Source of the DNA: Selenihalanaerobacter shriftii
Lineage (GTDB): Bacteria; Bacillota; Halanaerobiia; Halobacteroidales; Acetohalobiaceae
DNA length: 64,000 nt
Assembly: GCF_900167185.1 (NCBI RefSeq)
Contig: NZ_FUWM01000005.1
Coordinates: forward strand, 124,001 to 188,000
Direction of reading: 5' to 3'
In this document: piece by piece, positions 17,804-26,286 of the stretch
How positions within the stretch are numbered: the stretch's first letter is position 1
Layout of the letters: each line of letters opens with the position of its first letter
Notes under the pieces: model-generated
Seen by the model: the letters and a program-made list of their open reading frames with translations, nothing else
Database searches by the model: none
What the model was told of the DNA's origin: nothing
Made by a program: the position numbers and the translations under genes

Positions 17804-18502
17804 ATGAGGCAGAAATTAATCCTAATTTTTTTAATTTTAATATTAGTATTTAGTTCAGTAGCTATAGCTAAGGATAAAGTAGATCGGAAGGATAAGCTTA
17901 CAACTTTACAATCTAAGCTAACAAAGGTAACTAATCCTGGCAAGAAGGTAGAAATTTTAAAGGAATTAGGTCGTTTATATCATCAAGAAGCAGCGTTAGG
18001 TAATGAAAAAGCAGTACCTAAGGCAATCAAAAGTTTAAAGAAGGCCAAAAATATTAAAAATACTCCTACTATTAGGGCCTGGTATGGTAGTGCTTTAACT
18101 TTGAAAGGAAGATATGCTTTTGCATTAGGGAAGATATATTATTCTAAAAAAGGAATTAAGATTTTAGACCAAGCTGTTAAAGCTTCACCTAATAATATAG
18201 AAACCAGATTAGTTAGAGGAGTTAATAGTCTTTATTTACCTGATTTTATTTTTCATAGATTGGATTTAGCTAAAAAAGATTTGAATTATATTATTAAGAC
18301 AGCGAACAAGCATCCTCAGAAAGTAAGAGATGGACAATTAGTTACTGCTTATTTAAATTTAGGCAAGTATTATCAAAAGAAGGAAAAGTTTAAATTAGCG
18401 ATTGAAGCCTGGGAAGAAGTAATTAGTTTTGATGTTAATCAGACTCAAAGTGAAAGAGCTAAAAAGTATATTAAAGAATTACAGACTACTAGTGAAGACT
18501 AA
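17804..18502 (+). CDS. Secreted TPR-like repeat protein
   Basis: A 232-residue product with a clear signal peptide (LILIFLILILVFSSVAIA) and then helical hairpins with TPR spacing, including AYLNLGKYYQKKEKFKLAIEAWEEVISFD near the C-terminus and ETRLVRGVNSLYLPDF in the middle. TPR-like proteins scaffold other proteins, here outside the cytoplasmic membrane. It follows the DUF1232 gene closely behind GGGGGAG. I do not recognise a more specific family. Confidence 0.7.
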   Translation: MRQKLILIFLILILVFSSVAIAKDKVDRKDKLTTLQSKLTKVTNPGKKVEILKELGRLYHQEAALGNEKAVPKAIKSLKKAKNIKNTPTIRAWYGSALTLKGRYAFALGKIYYSKKGIKILDQAVKASPNNIETRLVRGVNSLYLPDFIFHRLDLAKKDLNYIIKTANKHPQKVRDGQLVTAYLNLGKYYQKKEKFKLAIEAWEEVISFDVNQTQSERAKKYIKELQTTSED

Positions 18503-18547
18503 AGTATAAATAAATTTAATAAACATACAATTAAGGAGGAGAAGGTT

Positions 18548-18970
18548 ATGTTGAAAGAATATGAAGTAAAGAATGTTTATATGGGAAGATTACCTTATGG
18601 AGCAGACTTAATTGAAGAACTGACTGAAATAGTTAAAGAAAAAAAGATAAAAGCAGGGAAAGTTACAGTTATTGGAGCAGTTAAGCAAGGAGTTATATCG
18701 TTTTATGACCAAGAAGAACAAGAATATTATGATGAAATATTTGATGAAAAACTGGAGATAGCAAATTGTACTGGGAATATATCTTTAAAAGATGCAAAGC
18801 CAATGATTCATGCCCATATATCCTTTGGTAATGAAAAAGGAGAGATGTTTGGTGGACATTTAAGTTCAGGGACTATTATTTTTGCAGGAGAATATATTAT
18901 TGAAGAGTTTGCAGGTGAACCATTTAAAAGAGGTTTAGATAAAGTAACAGGCTTGACATTATGGGAGTAA
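18548..18970 (+). CDS. PPC/DUF296 domain protein
   Basis: A 140-residue single-domain protein of the plants-and-prokaryotes-conserved (PPC, DUF296) family. The family marks RLPYGADLIEELTEIVKEKKI and the metal-type His cluster HAHISFGNEKGEMFGGHL are present. Bacterial members form trimers and are often annotated as DNA-binding because plant versions carry AT-hooks, but no AT-hook exists here. Role unknown. AAGGAGGAGAAGGTT precedes ATG 18548, and the LOG-like gene follows 16 nt later, suggesting one transcript. Confidence 0.8.
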   Translation: MLKEYEVKNVYMGRLPYGADLIEELTEIVKEKKIKAGKVTVIGAVKQGVISFYDQEEQEYYDEIFDEKLEIANCTGNISLKDAKPMIHAHISFGNEKGEMFGGHLSSGTIIFAGEYIIEEFAGEPFKRGLDKVTGLTLWE

Positions 18971-18986
18971 ACTAGGGAGGATAATT

Positions 18987-19538
18987 ATGAGCATCAGAGT
19001 AGGAGTGATCGGGAAATCAGGAAAAATTTCCAAAGAGGTGAAGAAGAAGGCTTATCAAGTAGGAAAAGAGATTGCTTTAAAGAAAGGAATTCTTTTAAGC
19101 GGTGGTCGTGATGGAGTTATGGAAGCAGTATCTAAAGGTGCTAAAGAACATGGAGGGTTTACAGTGGGGATTATGCCCGGTTTAACTCAAGAAGATGCTA
19201 ATGATTATCTGGATTTGGCTTTAACTACGGGATTAGGGTTTGATATTAGAAGCAATGTTTTAATTAGATCTTCAGATGTTGTAATTATGATTAATGGGGG
19301 TAATGGTACTTTCAATGAAGTCTCTAGTGCCTACTTATTAAGTAAACCAGTAATTGTTTTTGAAGGAACTGGTGGTTGGGCTGACAAGATTAAGGATATT
19401 ACCCAAGAAGGTAAGTATTTAGATAAAAGAAAGAATATAGAGTTAAAATATGAAGATTCAGCAATTGAGGTAGTAAATTTAGCATTTAAATGTGCTCCTA
19501 AAAAAAGTAATAAGTTTGATCAAGGTAAGGTAATTTAA
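18987..19538 (+). CDS. TIGR00725-type Rossmann nucleotide-binding protein (LOG/MoCo-carrier-like)
   Basis: A 183-residue Rossmann-fold protein of the SLOG superfamily. The segments LLSGGRDGVMEAVSKGAKEHGG and VIMINGGNGTFNEVSSAYLL correspond to the phosphate-binding PGGxGTxxE-type loop. Here the first residue of the loop is Asn rather than Pro, as is common in this subgroup. Members bind nucleotides or cofactor precursors; none of the specific functions (cytokinin release, molybdenum cofactor carrying) can be assigned from sequence. It is co-directional with the PPC gene. Confidence 0.78.
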   Translation: MSIRVGVIGKSGKISKEVKKKAYQVGKEIALKKGILLSGGRDGVMEAVSKGAKEHGGFTVGIMPGLTQEDANDYLDLALTTGLGFDIRSNVLIRSSDVVIMINGGNGTFNEVSSAYLLSKPVIVFEGTGGWADKIKDITQEGKYLDKRKNIELKYEDSAIEVVNLAFKCAPKKSNKFDQGKVI

Positions 19539-19617
19539 GTTTATGGAGGCTTATACATTAAAATTGACTCTTTTACACAGAATAATATTAAATTATTAAA
19601 TAAAGGAGTTGATTATA

Positions 19618-19746
19618 ATGAATAGGGAAGATGTTAAATTCACTAATTTAGATGAGCAAGAATTACAAAAGCTAAATAAGATGGAAAGGGCTTTAGAAGA
19701 TCGTAAAGGTAAAAAGGTAATTCTATTAGCTTATGAGTTAGATTAA
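19618..19746 (+). CDS. Small 42-residue protein of unknown function
   Basis: ATG 19618 follows AAAGGAGTTGATTATA, an excellent ribosome-binding site. It opens a 42-codon frame (MNREDVKFTNLDEQELQKL...) ending in KKVILLAYELD. The product is highly charged and predicted helical, with normal codon use, which argues for a real gene. I recognise no domain. It is followed by an unusual set of inverted GAATCACC repeats. Confidence 0.55.
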   Translation: MNREDVKFTNLDEQELQKLNKMERALEDRKGKKVILLAYELD

Positions 19747-19774
19747 TATTGTAAAATCATAAAATTAAAGCACT

Positions 19775-19860
19775 GAATCACCCCCTTAATGCTGTTAAAG
19801 TATTTAAAGGGGTGATTCTATAATGGATGACTTTAGATTATATTAATGTAACGAATCACC
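19775..19860. repeat. Three alternating GAATCACC / GGTGATTC repeats
   Basis: GAATCACCCC (19775-19784) pairs with GGGGTGATTC (19809-19818), a 10-bp stem extended by four more pairs after a mismatch. A third copy, GAATCACC (19853-19860), could pair with the same central arm. The two hairpins are mutually exclusive. The set lies between the 42-residue gene and the diguanylate cyclase gene and has no T run after the first stem, so it may be an operator pair or an attenuator-like switch. Confidence 0.5.
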
Positions 19861-19987
19861 TTCAAAAGTTAATTATAATATAAAGTTGGAATATCATACT
19901 GGAATATAGTAAACTTATAATCTATATAAACCATTGTGAGATTGTTGTATGTGAATTTATTTAAAAAAGTTGTAAAGAAGGGATATT

Positions 19988-22114
19988 ATGATTATGAAAT
20001 TAAAAATAATACTTCTTATTAAAGTCATAATGTTAATTGGGGCTATTTATTCTGTATTTCAGTTAGATAGTTTTAAAAAGATATTATTTAAAAGTAGGAA
20101 GGAAATCAGCATCAATGATAGTTTAATATTGATTGGTTTATTTAGTTTAACAGGGATTATTGGAGATATATTACAAGGGGCAAATAAAGTATTATTTTTC
20201 GGAATTAAAGATTTAGGAGTAGTTTTGGCAGGATTATTAGGCGGTCCCATAAGTGGTGGATTAGTAGCAGGGATTTTTGGTGGTTATAACTTTATAATAA
20301 ATGAACAACAGATTAACTTAATAAATGTTGCTAATATTTTAACTTTAGGTCTGGTTTCTGGATTCTTTAAAATTAAATTAATCTTGGAGGATAAAAAAAC
20401 ATTCAAAATAATATTCTTTAAAAATTATATTCCAATAAGTATATTATACTTACTCTTAACAGTTAATACTATCTATCATTCCAATATGTCTGATAGTACA
20501 CTTATATTCACTAAGATTAGTTTAAATTTATTAGGTATATTATTGCTACTGTTCCTATTTAATAAATTAAGAAAAGAAGAAACAAATAAAGAATTAAATA
20601 GACTAAAAATAAAAAAGCAGGATAGAAAACTTAATAACTTAAATAGATCTTTAAAGAAATTAGATGGTCTTTATAAAATGGGGAAAGAAATTAATTCAGG
20701 AACAAACTTATATCAGACTTTAGAGTCAATAGTTAAAATTACTTGTGAAGCATTGGATGTAGATTCTGGAGGAATTATAACTTTGGAAGATGACTCAAAT
20801 AGAATTTGTCATAAATTTTTGAAGAACTTTAATCAAAAGTTGATTCCAGAAAAAATAGAGGAAGGAATATTTGAAGCGATAGTAGAAGAACGTCAATCAA
20901 TTATTAAGAATAACTTAGATTTTAATTCAGAGCTTCAATTTATTAAAGAGGGTGGTTATGAAACTTTTTTGGCTACTCCATTAATTGAAAATGATGAAGT
21001 AATTGGAATATTATTTGTAGTAAATAATACTAAATTTAGCAATGAGGATTTAGATGTCTTAAATAGATTAGCGAGTCAAGCATCATATTTGATTAAAAAG
21101 AATCAGTTATTCGAAAAAATGCAGCGTAATGTGGCAGAATTAACTACTTTACAAAGAATTAGTAAGACGATTAACTCAACTTTAAATTTGGAGCAAGTAT
21201 TAGATTTAACGATTGATGTGATAGTTGGGACGATGGGAGTTTCCTCTTGTGCAGTAATGTTATTTGATAAGGATAATAAAAAATTAAAATTAGAAGCTAG
21301 TCGAGGTTTATTAGCAAAATGTAAAAGGAAAGGGGCATTAGATATAAAAGCCTGTGTTTTTGCTAAAGAGACTCTTGAAAGTAAAAAACCAGTTGTATAT
21401 AATCAAGTGCCACAACAAATTAAAGAAGACTTAGGAATGCCAGAAATAAAGTCAGCTATAGCAGTCCCTCTTAAAGTAAGAGATGAAATAATAGGAGTAA
21501 TATTAGCTATCAATACTTTAATGGCTCATAGTTTTAGCAAAGAAGATGAACGTTTTTTAACAACTTTAACTAACCAAGTAGCAATTGCTTTAGAGAATGC
21601 TAAAATGTATAATAGAATGGAAGAGATAGCTATCAGGGATGGCTTAACTCAGTTATATAATCATAGTTACTTTCAAGAAGCTTTGGCTGATGAAATTAAT
21701 AGAGCCAAAAGATACGGGCAAGAGTTGTCATTAATTTTATTAGATATAGATAATTTTAAAGATTTTAATGACACTTATGGACATCAAGTAGGAGATAAAG
21801 TCTTAAAAGAATTAGCTAAAAATTTAAAGTCTATTATTAGGGATATAGATGTTGTTGCTAGATATGGAGGAGAAGAATTTGTTATTATTTTACCAGCTAC
21901 GAGTACAAAAGGTGCTGAAGATGTTGGATTTAGAATAAATGAATCTGTTAGAGAAATGGTAGTTAAAGATGATGGATTAGAATTGAATGTAACGGTTAGT
22001 ATTGGAGTATCAACTTATAATCAGGCTTTATCACAAAAAGAGTTTATTAGTGAAGCAGATAAAGCTTTATATCGAGCGAAAAAAGAAGGAAAAGATAGAA
22101 CATGTATAGCTTAA
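19988..22114 (+). CDS. LytS-type membrane sensor diguanylate cyclase with two GAF domains
   Basis: Makes cyclic di-GMP in response to a membrane or cytoplasmic signal. The 708 residues show a 5TM-5TMR_LYT-like N-terminal membrane region (about 1-195, with DLGVVLAGLLGGPISGGLVAGIFGG). A short coiled coil comes next, then two GAF domains (about 230-370 and 390-540) and a GGDEF domain. The active site is intact as GGEEF (RYGGEEF), with an RDID inhibitory I-site exactly five residues before it, so product feedback is expected. The only c-di-GMP-related neighbour is the PilZN-like fusion 3 kb upstream, which lacks PilZ motifs. A strong terminator follows. Confidence 0.88.
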   Translation: MIMKLKIILLIKVIMLIGAIYSVFQLDSFKKILFKSRKEISINDSLILIGLFSLTGIIGDILQGANKVLFFGIKDLGVVLAGLLGGPISGGLVAGIFGGYNFIINEQQINLINVANILTLGLVSGFFKIKLILEDKKTFKIIFFKNYIPISILYLLLTVNTIYHSNMSDSTLIFTKISLNLLGILLLLFLFNKLRKEETNKELNRLKIKKQDRKLNNLNRSLKKLDGLYKMGKEINSGTNLYQTLESIVKITCEALDVDSGGIITLEDDSNRICHKFLKNFNQKLIPEKIEEGIFEAIVEERQSIIKNNLDFNSELQFIKEGGYETFLATPLIENDEVIGILFVVNNTKFSNEDLDVLNRLASQASYLIKKNQLFEKMQRNVAELTTLQRISKTINSTLNLEQVLDLTIDVIVGTMGVSSCAVMLFDKDNKKLKLEASRGLLAKCKRKGALDIKACVFAKETLESKKPVVYNQVPQQIKEDLGMPEIKSAIAVPLKVRDEIIGVILAINTLMAHSFSKEDERFLTTLTNQVAIALENAKMYNRMEEIAIRDGLTQLYNHSYFQEALADEINRAKRYGQELSLILLDIDNFKDFNDTYGHQVGDKVLKELAKNLKSIIRDIDVVARYGGEEFVIILPATSTKGAEDVGFRINESVREMVVKDDGLELNVTVSIGVSTYNQALSQKEFISEADKALYRAKKEGKDRTCIA

Positions 22115-22120
22115 CTTAGA

Positions 22121-22152
22121 AGGCGCCTAATTAAATTAGGTGTCTTTTTTTA
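22121..22152 (+). terminator. Rho-independent terminator
   Basis: GGCGCCTAATTTA-type stem pairs with AAATTAGGTGTC and is followed by seven T residues. It ends the diguanylate cyclase gene. Confidence 0.8.
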
Positions 22153-22219
22153 TATTTGTTATATTTTAATAACTAATTGAATAGGATGGTATGGAGAGTT
22201 TAAAAAAGGAGGGACAAAA

Positions 22220-22903
22220 TTGAGGATTAAGCATAATATGACTTTATTGGTCATAATATTATTTTTGTTGGTGGCTATCATAGGAATAATCGGATTACCG
22301 ATTGATAAGGTACAAGAGGTTAAAGTAAATAAGGAACAATTACCTACTTTTGTTGAGGCTCATAATGTAGAAATAGTTTGGGATGTTTCAGGTAGTATGT
22401 GGGGAAAAGTAGCAGAAGATAGAAAGTATTTAAGATCTAAAAAAGTGTTAATTGATATTATAGAGTCTATACCAAGTAATGTAAACGTAGGTTTAAGAAT
22501 TTTTGGAGCAAAAAATTCGAAACATAAGACTACTAATTTGAATGTAAAAGCAACTACTAATAATAGAAATAAATTATTAGAAAAAGTTAAACAATTAAAC
22601 CCTGCAGGTAAGTCACCAATTGGAAAAGCTTTAATAGAAGCCAGTAGAGATTTGGTCAATTTAGAGGGGAATAATCATATTTTATTAGTTACTGATGGTA
22701 AAGACACAGGTAATATTATGCCTGGCAGAGTTGCGAACAGGTTGCGAGGACAAGGAATAAGAGTGCATATCTTGTATGTAGGGAATCCTCAAGAAAAAGT
22801 AGAAATTAATTTAAAGTCTATTGCTCAGTTAGGAGGAGGAAAATATTTTGTTTATTCAGAGAAGGACAAAGTGGTTCCTACTATGAATTTACAGGTAGAA
22901 TAA
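22220..22903 (+). CDS. Membrane-anchored von Willebrand factor A domain protein
   Basis: A 227-residue protein with one N-terminal membrane helix (TLLVIILFLLVAIIGIIGL) and an external VWA domain. The MIDAS metal site DxSxS is intact in WDVSGSMWG (about 52-60), and the later ligands fit PAGKSPIGKAL (Thr replaced by Ser) and LVTDGKDTG. VWA domains mediate metal-dependent adhesion or complex assembly. The start is TTG 22220 behind AAAGGAGGGACAAAA. It is a single gene with no MoxR partner nearby, so the role is open. Confidence 0.8.
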   Translation: MRIKHNMTLLVIILFLLVAIIGIIGLPIDKVQEVKVNKEQLPTFVEAHNVEIVWDVSGSMWGKVAEDRKYLRSKKVLIDIIESIPSNVNVGLRIFGAKNSKHKTTNLNVKATTNNRNKLLEKVKQLNPAGKSPIGKALIEASRDLVNLEGNNHILLVTDGKDTGNIMPGRVANRLRGQGIRVHILYVGNPQEKVEINLKSIAQLGGGKYFVYSEKDKVVPTMNLQVE

Positions 22904-23241
22904 TAAATCCCATGTAAAATAAATACATAAATTGAATTGTGAAGAAAAAAACTTATTTTTTTGCAGGAATTCCATTAAAGAAAGAGAAATATAATTATAA
23001 CAAAACAAAAATATACAATGCAATGATAAATATCATGATTTAATTAAGGGTCTTATATGATATTGGGAAATTATTGTGGATATGCATTATATTTTTTTAA
23101 TTTTTGTAGAAAAAATTACCTAAGAATATTTAAACTTCTAGATATAGAAATATATTAATTGATCTTACTATTCAGAAAATTTTAAAATATAATAATTTTT
23201 ATGTAATATTATAAAAAATAATGAAAGAGGTGTGGTAAGAG
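22904..23241. other. 338-bp leader region before the acetogenesis operon
   Basis: Very AT-rich non-coding DNA between the VWA gene and cooC. The only clear signals are a sigma-H-like promoter (22965-22990) and the cooC ribosome-binding site (GAAAGAGGTGTGG). I see no open frame, riboswitch or -24/-12 promoter in it. Confidence 0.6.
22965..22990 (+). promoter_or_regulatory. Sigma-H-like promoter upstream of the CODH/ACS operon
   Basis: AGGAATT (22965-22971), preceded by TTTTTTTGC, is followed after 14 nt by GAAAT (22986-22990). This resembles the sigma-H consensus (AGGAWWT, 12-14 nt, GAAT). The same arrangement, including the GC before AGGAATT, recurs before the malic enzyme gene at 49686. Confidence 0.4.
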
Positions 23242-24012
23242 ATGAAGATAGCAATTTCAGGAAAAGGTGGAGTAGGTAAAACAACAGTAACAGCAAATCT
23301 GAGTAAGATGTTTGCACAGAATGGTTATCAAATATTTGCTGTTGATGCAGATCCAGATGCCAATTTAGCAACTGCTTTAGGAATATCAGGTGAAGAAGCA
23401 GAAAATATTAAACCCTTAGTTGAATTAGAGGATGTAATTAAAGCAAAGAATGCTGGAGGAGGATCTTTAGTTAGTTTAAATCCTAAAGTTGAATATGTAT
23501 TAGATGATTATGCATATGACTTAAATAATGTTAAATTCTTAAGAATGGGAGATATCAAACAAGGTGGTTCAGAGTGCTATTGTAAAGAAAACTCTTTTCT
23601 CCGTTCTTTAATGGACTCATTATTAATGGAAAAGAATGATGTAGTAATCTTGGATATGGGAGCTGGAATTGAGCATTTAAGTCGAGGTACAGCTCAAGCA
23701 GTAGATTGTTTAATTACTATTATTGAACCTAGCCAAGTAAGCATTGAAACTGCTGAAACAGTAAAGGAAATGGCTAGGGATTTAGATATTCCTTTGGTTA
23801 AGACTATAGTAAATAAGGTTTATGATGAAGAAGCTAAGAAATTTGTTGTGAATCACTTTCAGGCTGAGGATATACTAGGATTTATACCATTTAGTCAAGA
23901 CGTAATTACATCTGCTATGAAAAGACAGCAACAGGATAAGATATCTGAAGCACTAAGACCCAGCATGAAAGATATATATAATAATCTTTTAAAGGAAGTA
24001 GGTGATAAATAA
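23242..24012 (+). CDS. cooC: CO dehydrogenase nickel-insertion ATPase CooC
   Basis: Dimeric MinD-type ATPase that helps load nickel into the C-cluster of CO dehydrogenase. The 256-residue protein has the deviant Walker A GKGGVGKTT (7-15), DADPDANLATALG and the CooC-specific metal site Cys112-Tyr-Cys114 (SECYCKEN), at the same positions as in characterised CooC1. It is the first gene before acsA. Start ATG 23242 follows GAAAGAGGTGTGGTAAGAG. Between its stop and acsA lies a structured 319-nt non-coding segment. Confidence 0.93.
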   Translation: MKIAISGKGGVGKTTVTANLSKMFAQNGYQIFAVDADPDANLATALGISGEEAENIKPLVELEDVIKAKNAGGGSLVSLNPKVEYVLDDYAYDLNNVKFLRMGDIKQGGSECYCKENSFLRSLMDSLLMEKNDVVILDMGAGIEHLSRGTAQAVDCLITIIEPSQVSIETAETVKEMARDLDIPLVKTIVNKVYDEEAKKFVVNHFQAEDILGFIPFSQDVITSAMKRQQQDKISEALRPSMKDIYNNLLKEVGDK

Positions 24013-24331
24013 GGTAAATGAGTTGACACCTTATCTACAAATTTAATTATTCTCAGAAGGCGCAAGGGACTTTTCATTACATTGCTTCCATTATGAATAC
24101 TCCTTGCATAGATGTATGTCAGGGAGCATTAAGTGTTGATGAGGGGAAGGTAAGGTTTTCATGAGGACTAAAAGTGTAATTGTTGCCTTGATGAGAATTC
24201 GCCAGATCAGGATGTGCAGACATAAGCTTAACAGATAATTTGGTGTGTGAAGAAGTATAAAGTGTACTCAAAATACTTAATTTTTAAAAACATAATTTTC
24301 TGAAAATAAGAACAAGGAGGTTGACAGATAT
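24013..24331 (+). ncRNA. Candidate structured RNA / leader between cooC and acsA (class unknown)
   Basis: This gap is visibly richer in G and C than other gaps and holds nested complementary segments. ATTCTCA (24049-24055) pairs with TGAGAAT (24192-24198). CATTACATT (24075-24083) pairs with the GTGTAATTG region (24174-24182). A stable hairpin runs from 24097 to 24129 (ATACTCCTTGCATA, loop GATG, then TATGTCAGGGAGCAT). CCTTGAT (24186-24192) can pair instead with ATCAGG (24206-24211), which would break the closing stem. A 7-bp stem ATAAGGT/ACCTTAT follows the cooC stop. No known riboswitch core was recognised, and no T run follows the stems. It precedes the acsA site AAGGAGG by about 100 nt. Confidence 0.5.
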
Positions 24332-26254
24332 ATGAGTTTTGAATCTAAATCACAAGATCCTGCTAGTCAAGAAATGCTTCAGCTAGCAGCAGATAAAGGA
24401 ATGGAGACAATTTGGGATCGCTATGAAGCGATGCAACCACAGTGTGGTTTTGGAAGTACTGGACTTTGCTGTACGAACTGTTTACAAGGACCTTGTAGAA
24501 TTGATCCATTTGGCGAAGGGCCTAGTGAAGGGATTTGTGGAGTTAGAGATTATTCAGTTGTAGCTCGTAACTTAGTAAGAACAATTGTAGGTGGTACTGC
24601 TTCTCACTCTGATCATGCTCGTCACGTAGCAGAGTTATTAAGAGAGGTAGCTGCTGGTCATATTGAAGGTTATGAAGTGAAAGATGAAGAGAAATTAATG
24701 AAGGTTGCCAATAAGTTAGGATTAGAAACTGAAGGTAAAGATGTAAACGAGTTAACTAAAGAGGTAGCCGAAGAAGCAGTAGGTAACTTCATTGGATACC
24801 ATGGTGAGGAAATGAGTTTCTTAAAGCCAATGGTACCAGAAATTCGTTACGAATTATTTAAAGAGTGCGATATTATTGCTACTGGAATTAATGATGTTAT
24901 TAATCAAGCTATTCATAGAACAGCAATGGGGATGGATGCTGACCCAGTAAACTTGATTTTTGGAGGTTTGAAGGCTGCATTAGCTGACTTTGTTGGCTGT
25001 ACTATAGGAACTGACTTATCAGATATATTCTTCGGAACTCCACAAGTAGTTGAGTCTGAAGCTAACTTAGGAGTCTTAGATGAGAATGCGGTTAACTTAG
25101 TAGTTCATGGTCACGAACCAGTTTTAAGTGAAAAGGTAATAGAAACGGCTAGAGCATTAGAAGATGAAGCAAAAGAAGCAGGGGCTGAAAATGGAATTAA
25201 TGTTGTTGGTATTTGTTGTACAGGAAATGAGCTCTTAATGAGGCAGGGTGCTCCATTAGTAGCTAACTATGCTTCTCAAGAGCTAGCAATCATGACTGGA
25301 GCAGCAGATGCTATGGTAGTAGATATTCAGTGTATTATGCCATCATTAAAGAATGTAACTGATTGCTTCCATACTGAATTGATTACAACTATGCCACATG
25401 TTAAGATTCCTGGAGCAAGACATATTCAGTTCAGTGATACTACTGCTGATCAAGATGCAGAAGAGATAGTTAGAACTGCAATAGATGCTTATGGTAGACG
25501 TAATCCAGATACAGTTAATATTCCAGATCATAAGAGTAAGTTAATGGCTGGATTTAGTGTAGAAGCACTTATGGATGCTTTCAGTAAAATTAACGAAGAA
25601 GAGCCAATAAGTGTAATTACCGATGCAATTGCTGCTGGAGATATTAGAGGTATAGCAGTATTTGCTGGTTGTAATAATGTTAAGACACCACAAGATAGAA
25701 ATCATGTGGAAGTTGCTAAAGAGTTAGCTAAGAATGATGTGTTATGTGTAGCTACTGGATGTGTAGCCAATGCATTCGGTAAGAATGGTCTATTACTTCC
25801 AGAAGCAGTTGAAAAGTATGCAGGTGAAGGACTTAAGAAATTCTTCAGTGAAGCAGCTGATGCTCTTGGAATGGAATTACCATTAATCTTACATATGGGT
25901 TCTTGTGTTGACAACTCCAGAGCGGTTGAATTAGGTACAGCTATTGCTAATTATTTAGGTGTAGATATCGGTGATTTACCATTAGTTGCTAGTGCACCTG
26001 AAGCCATGCATGAAAAGGCTGTGTCTATTGGTTCGTGGGCAGTTTCATTAGGATTACCTACTCATGTTGGAGTTGATGTGCCAATTACTGGTAGTTCTTT
26101 AGTAACTGAGGTCGGTACTAAGATTGCTAAGGATGTACTAGACGGTTACTTCATTATTGAAAAAGATCCTAAAGTTGCTGCTGAAAAGTTAATAGCAGAG
26201 ATTGATGAACGTAACTGGTTATTAGAAATGAAGGCTAAAGCTAAAGAAGCGTAA
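24332..26254 (+). CDS. acsA: Ni-Fe CO dehydrogenase catalytic subunit of the CODH/ACS complex
   Basis: Interconverts CO2 and CO on the C-cluster and passes CO to acetyl-CoA synthase. In 640 residues all cluster ligands of this family are present. Cys38 and Cys46 are for the shared D-cluster, and Cys47, Cys50, Cys55 and Cys69 for the B-cluster (CGFGSTGLCCTNC...GICG). For the C-cluster there are a His in VVHGHEP and Cys in GICCTGNE, DIQCIMPS, FAGCNNVK, ATGCVANAF and HMGSCVDNS. It is followed 32 nt later by acsB, so it is the ACS-associated enzyme, not the monofunctional one found at 63350. ATG 24332 follows AAGGAGG. Confidence 0.96.
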   Translation: MSFESKSQDPASQEMLQLAADKGMETIWDRYEAMQPQCGFGSTGLCCTNCLQGPCRIDPFGEGPSEGICGVRDYSVVARNLVRTIVGGTASHSDHARHVAELLREVAAGHIEGYEVKDEEKLMKVANKLGLETEGKDVNELTKEVAEEAVGNFIGYHGEEMSFLKPMVPEIRYELFKECDIIATGINDVINQAIHRTAMGMDADPVNLIFGGLKAALADFVGCTIGTDLSDIFFGTPQVVESEANLGVLDENAVNLVVHGHEPVLSEKVIETARALEDEAKEAGAENGINVVGICCTGNELLMRQGAPLVANYASQELAIMTGAADAMVVDIQCIMPSLKNVTDCFHTELITTMPHVKIPGARHIQFSDTTADQDAEEIVRTAIDAYGRRNPDTVNIPDHKSKLMAGFSVEALMDAFSKINEEEPISVITDAIAAGDIRGIAVFAGCNNVKTPQDRNHVEVAKELAKNDVLCVATGCVANAFGKNGLLLPEAVEKYAGEGLKKFFSEAADALGMELPLILHMGSCVDNSRAVELGTAIANYLGVDIGDLPLVASAPEAMHEKAVSIGSWAVSLGLPTHVGVDVPITGSSLVTEVGTKIAKDVLDGYFIIEKDPKVAAEKLIAEIDERNWLLEMKAKAKEA

Positions 26255-26286
26255 ATGAAAATGTTTAAGTATAAGGAGGAGATAAA

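Noticed and set aside
22904-23241. Sigma54 promoter in front of cooC, by analogy with cooF
   Set aside because: No GG-N10-GC with flanking consensus was seen in this gap; only the sigma-H-like motif remains.
23895-24077. A 60-residue reverse-strand frame across the cooC end and the following gap
   Set aside because: It overlaps the certain cooC gene, lacks a ribosome-binding site and has no recognisable domain; it is a shadow frame.
24181-24240. Cobalamin riboswitch suggested by GCCAGATCAGGATG
   Set aside because: The other invariant parts of cobalamin riboswitches (the CCCGCnACTG block and GGTGnAAnTCC) are missing, so I keep only an unknown structured RNA.
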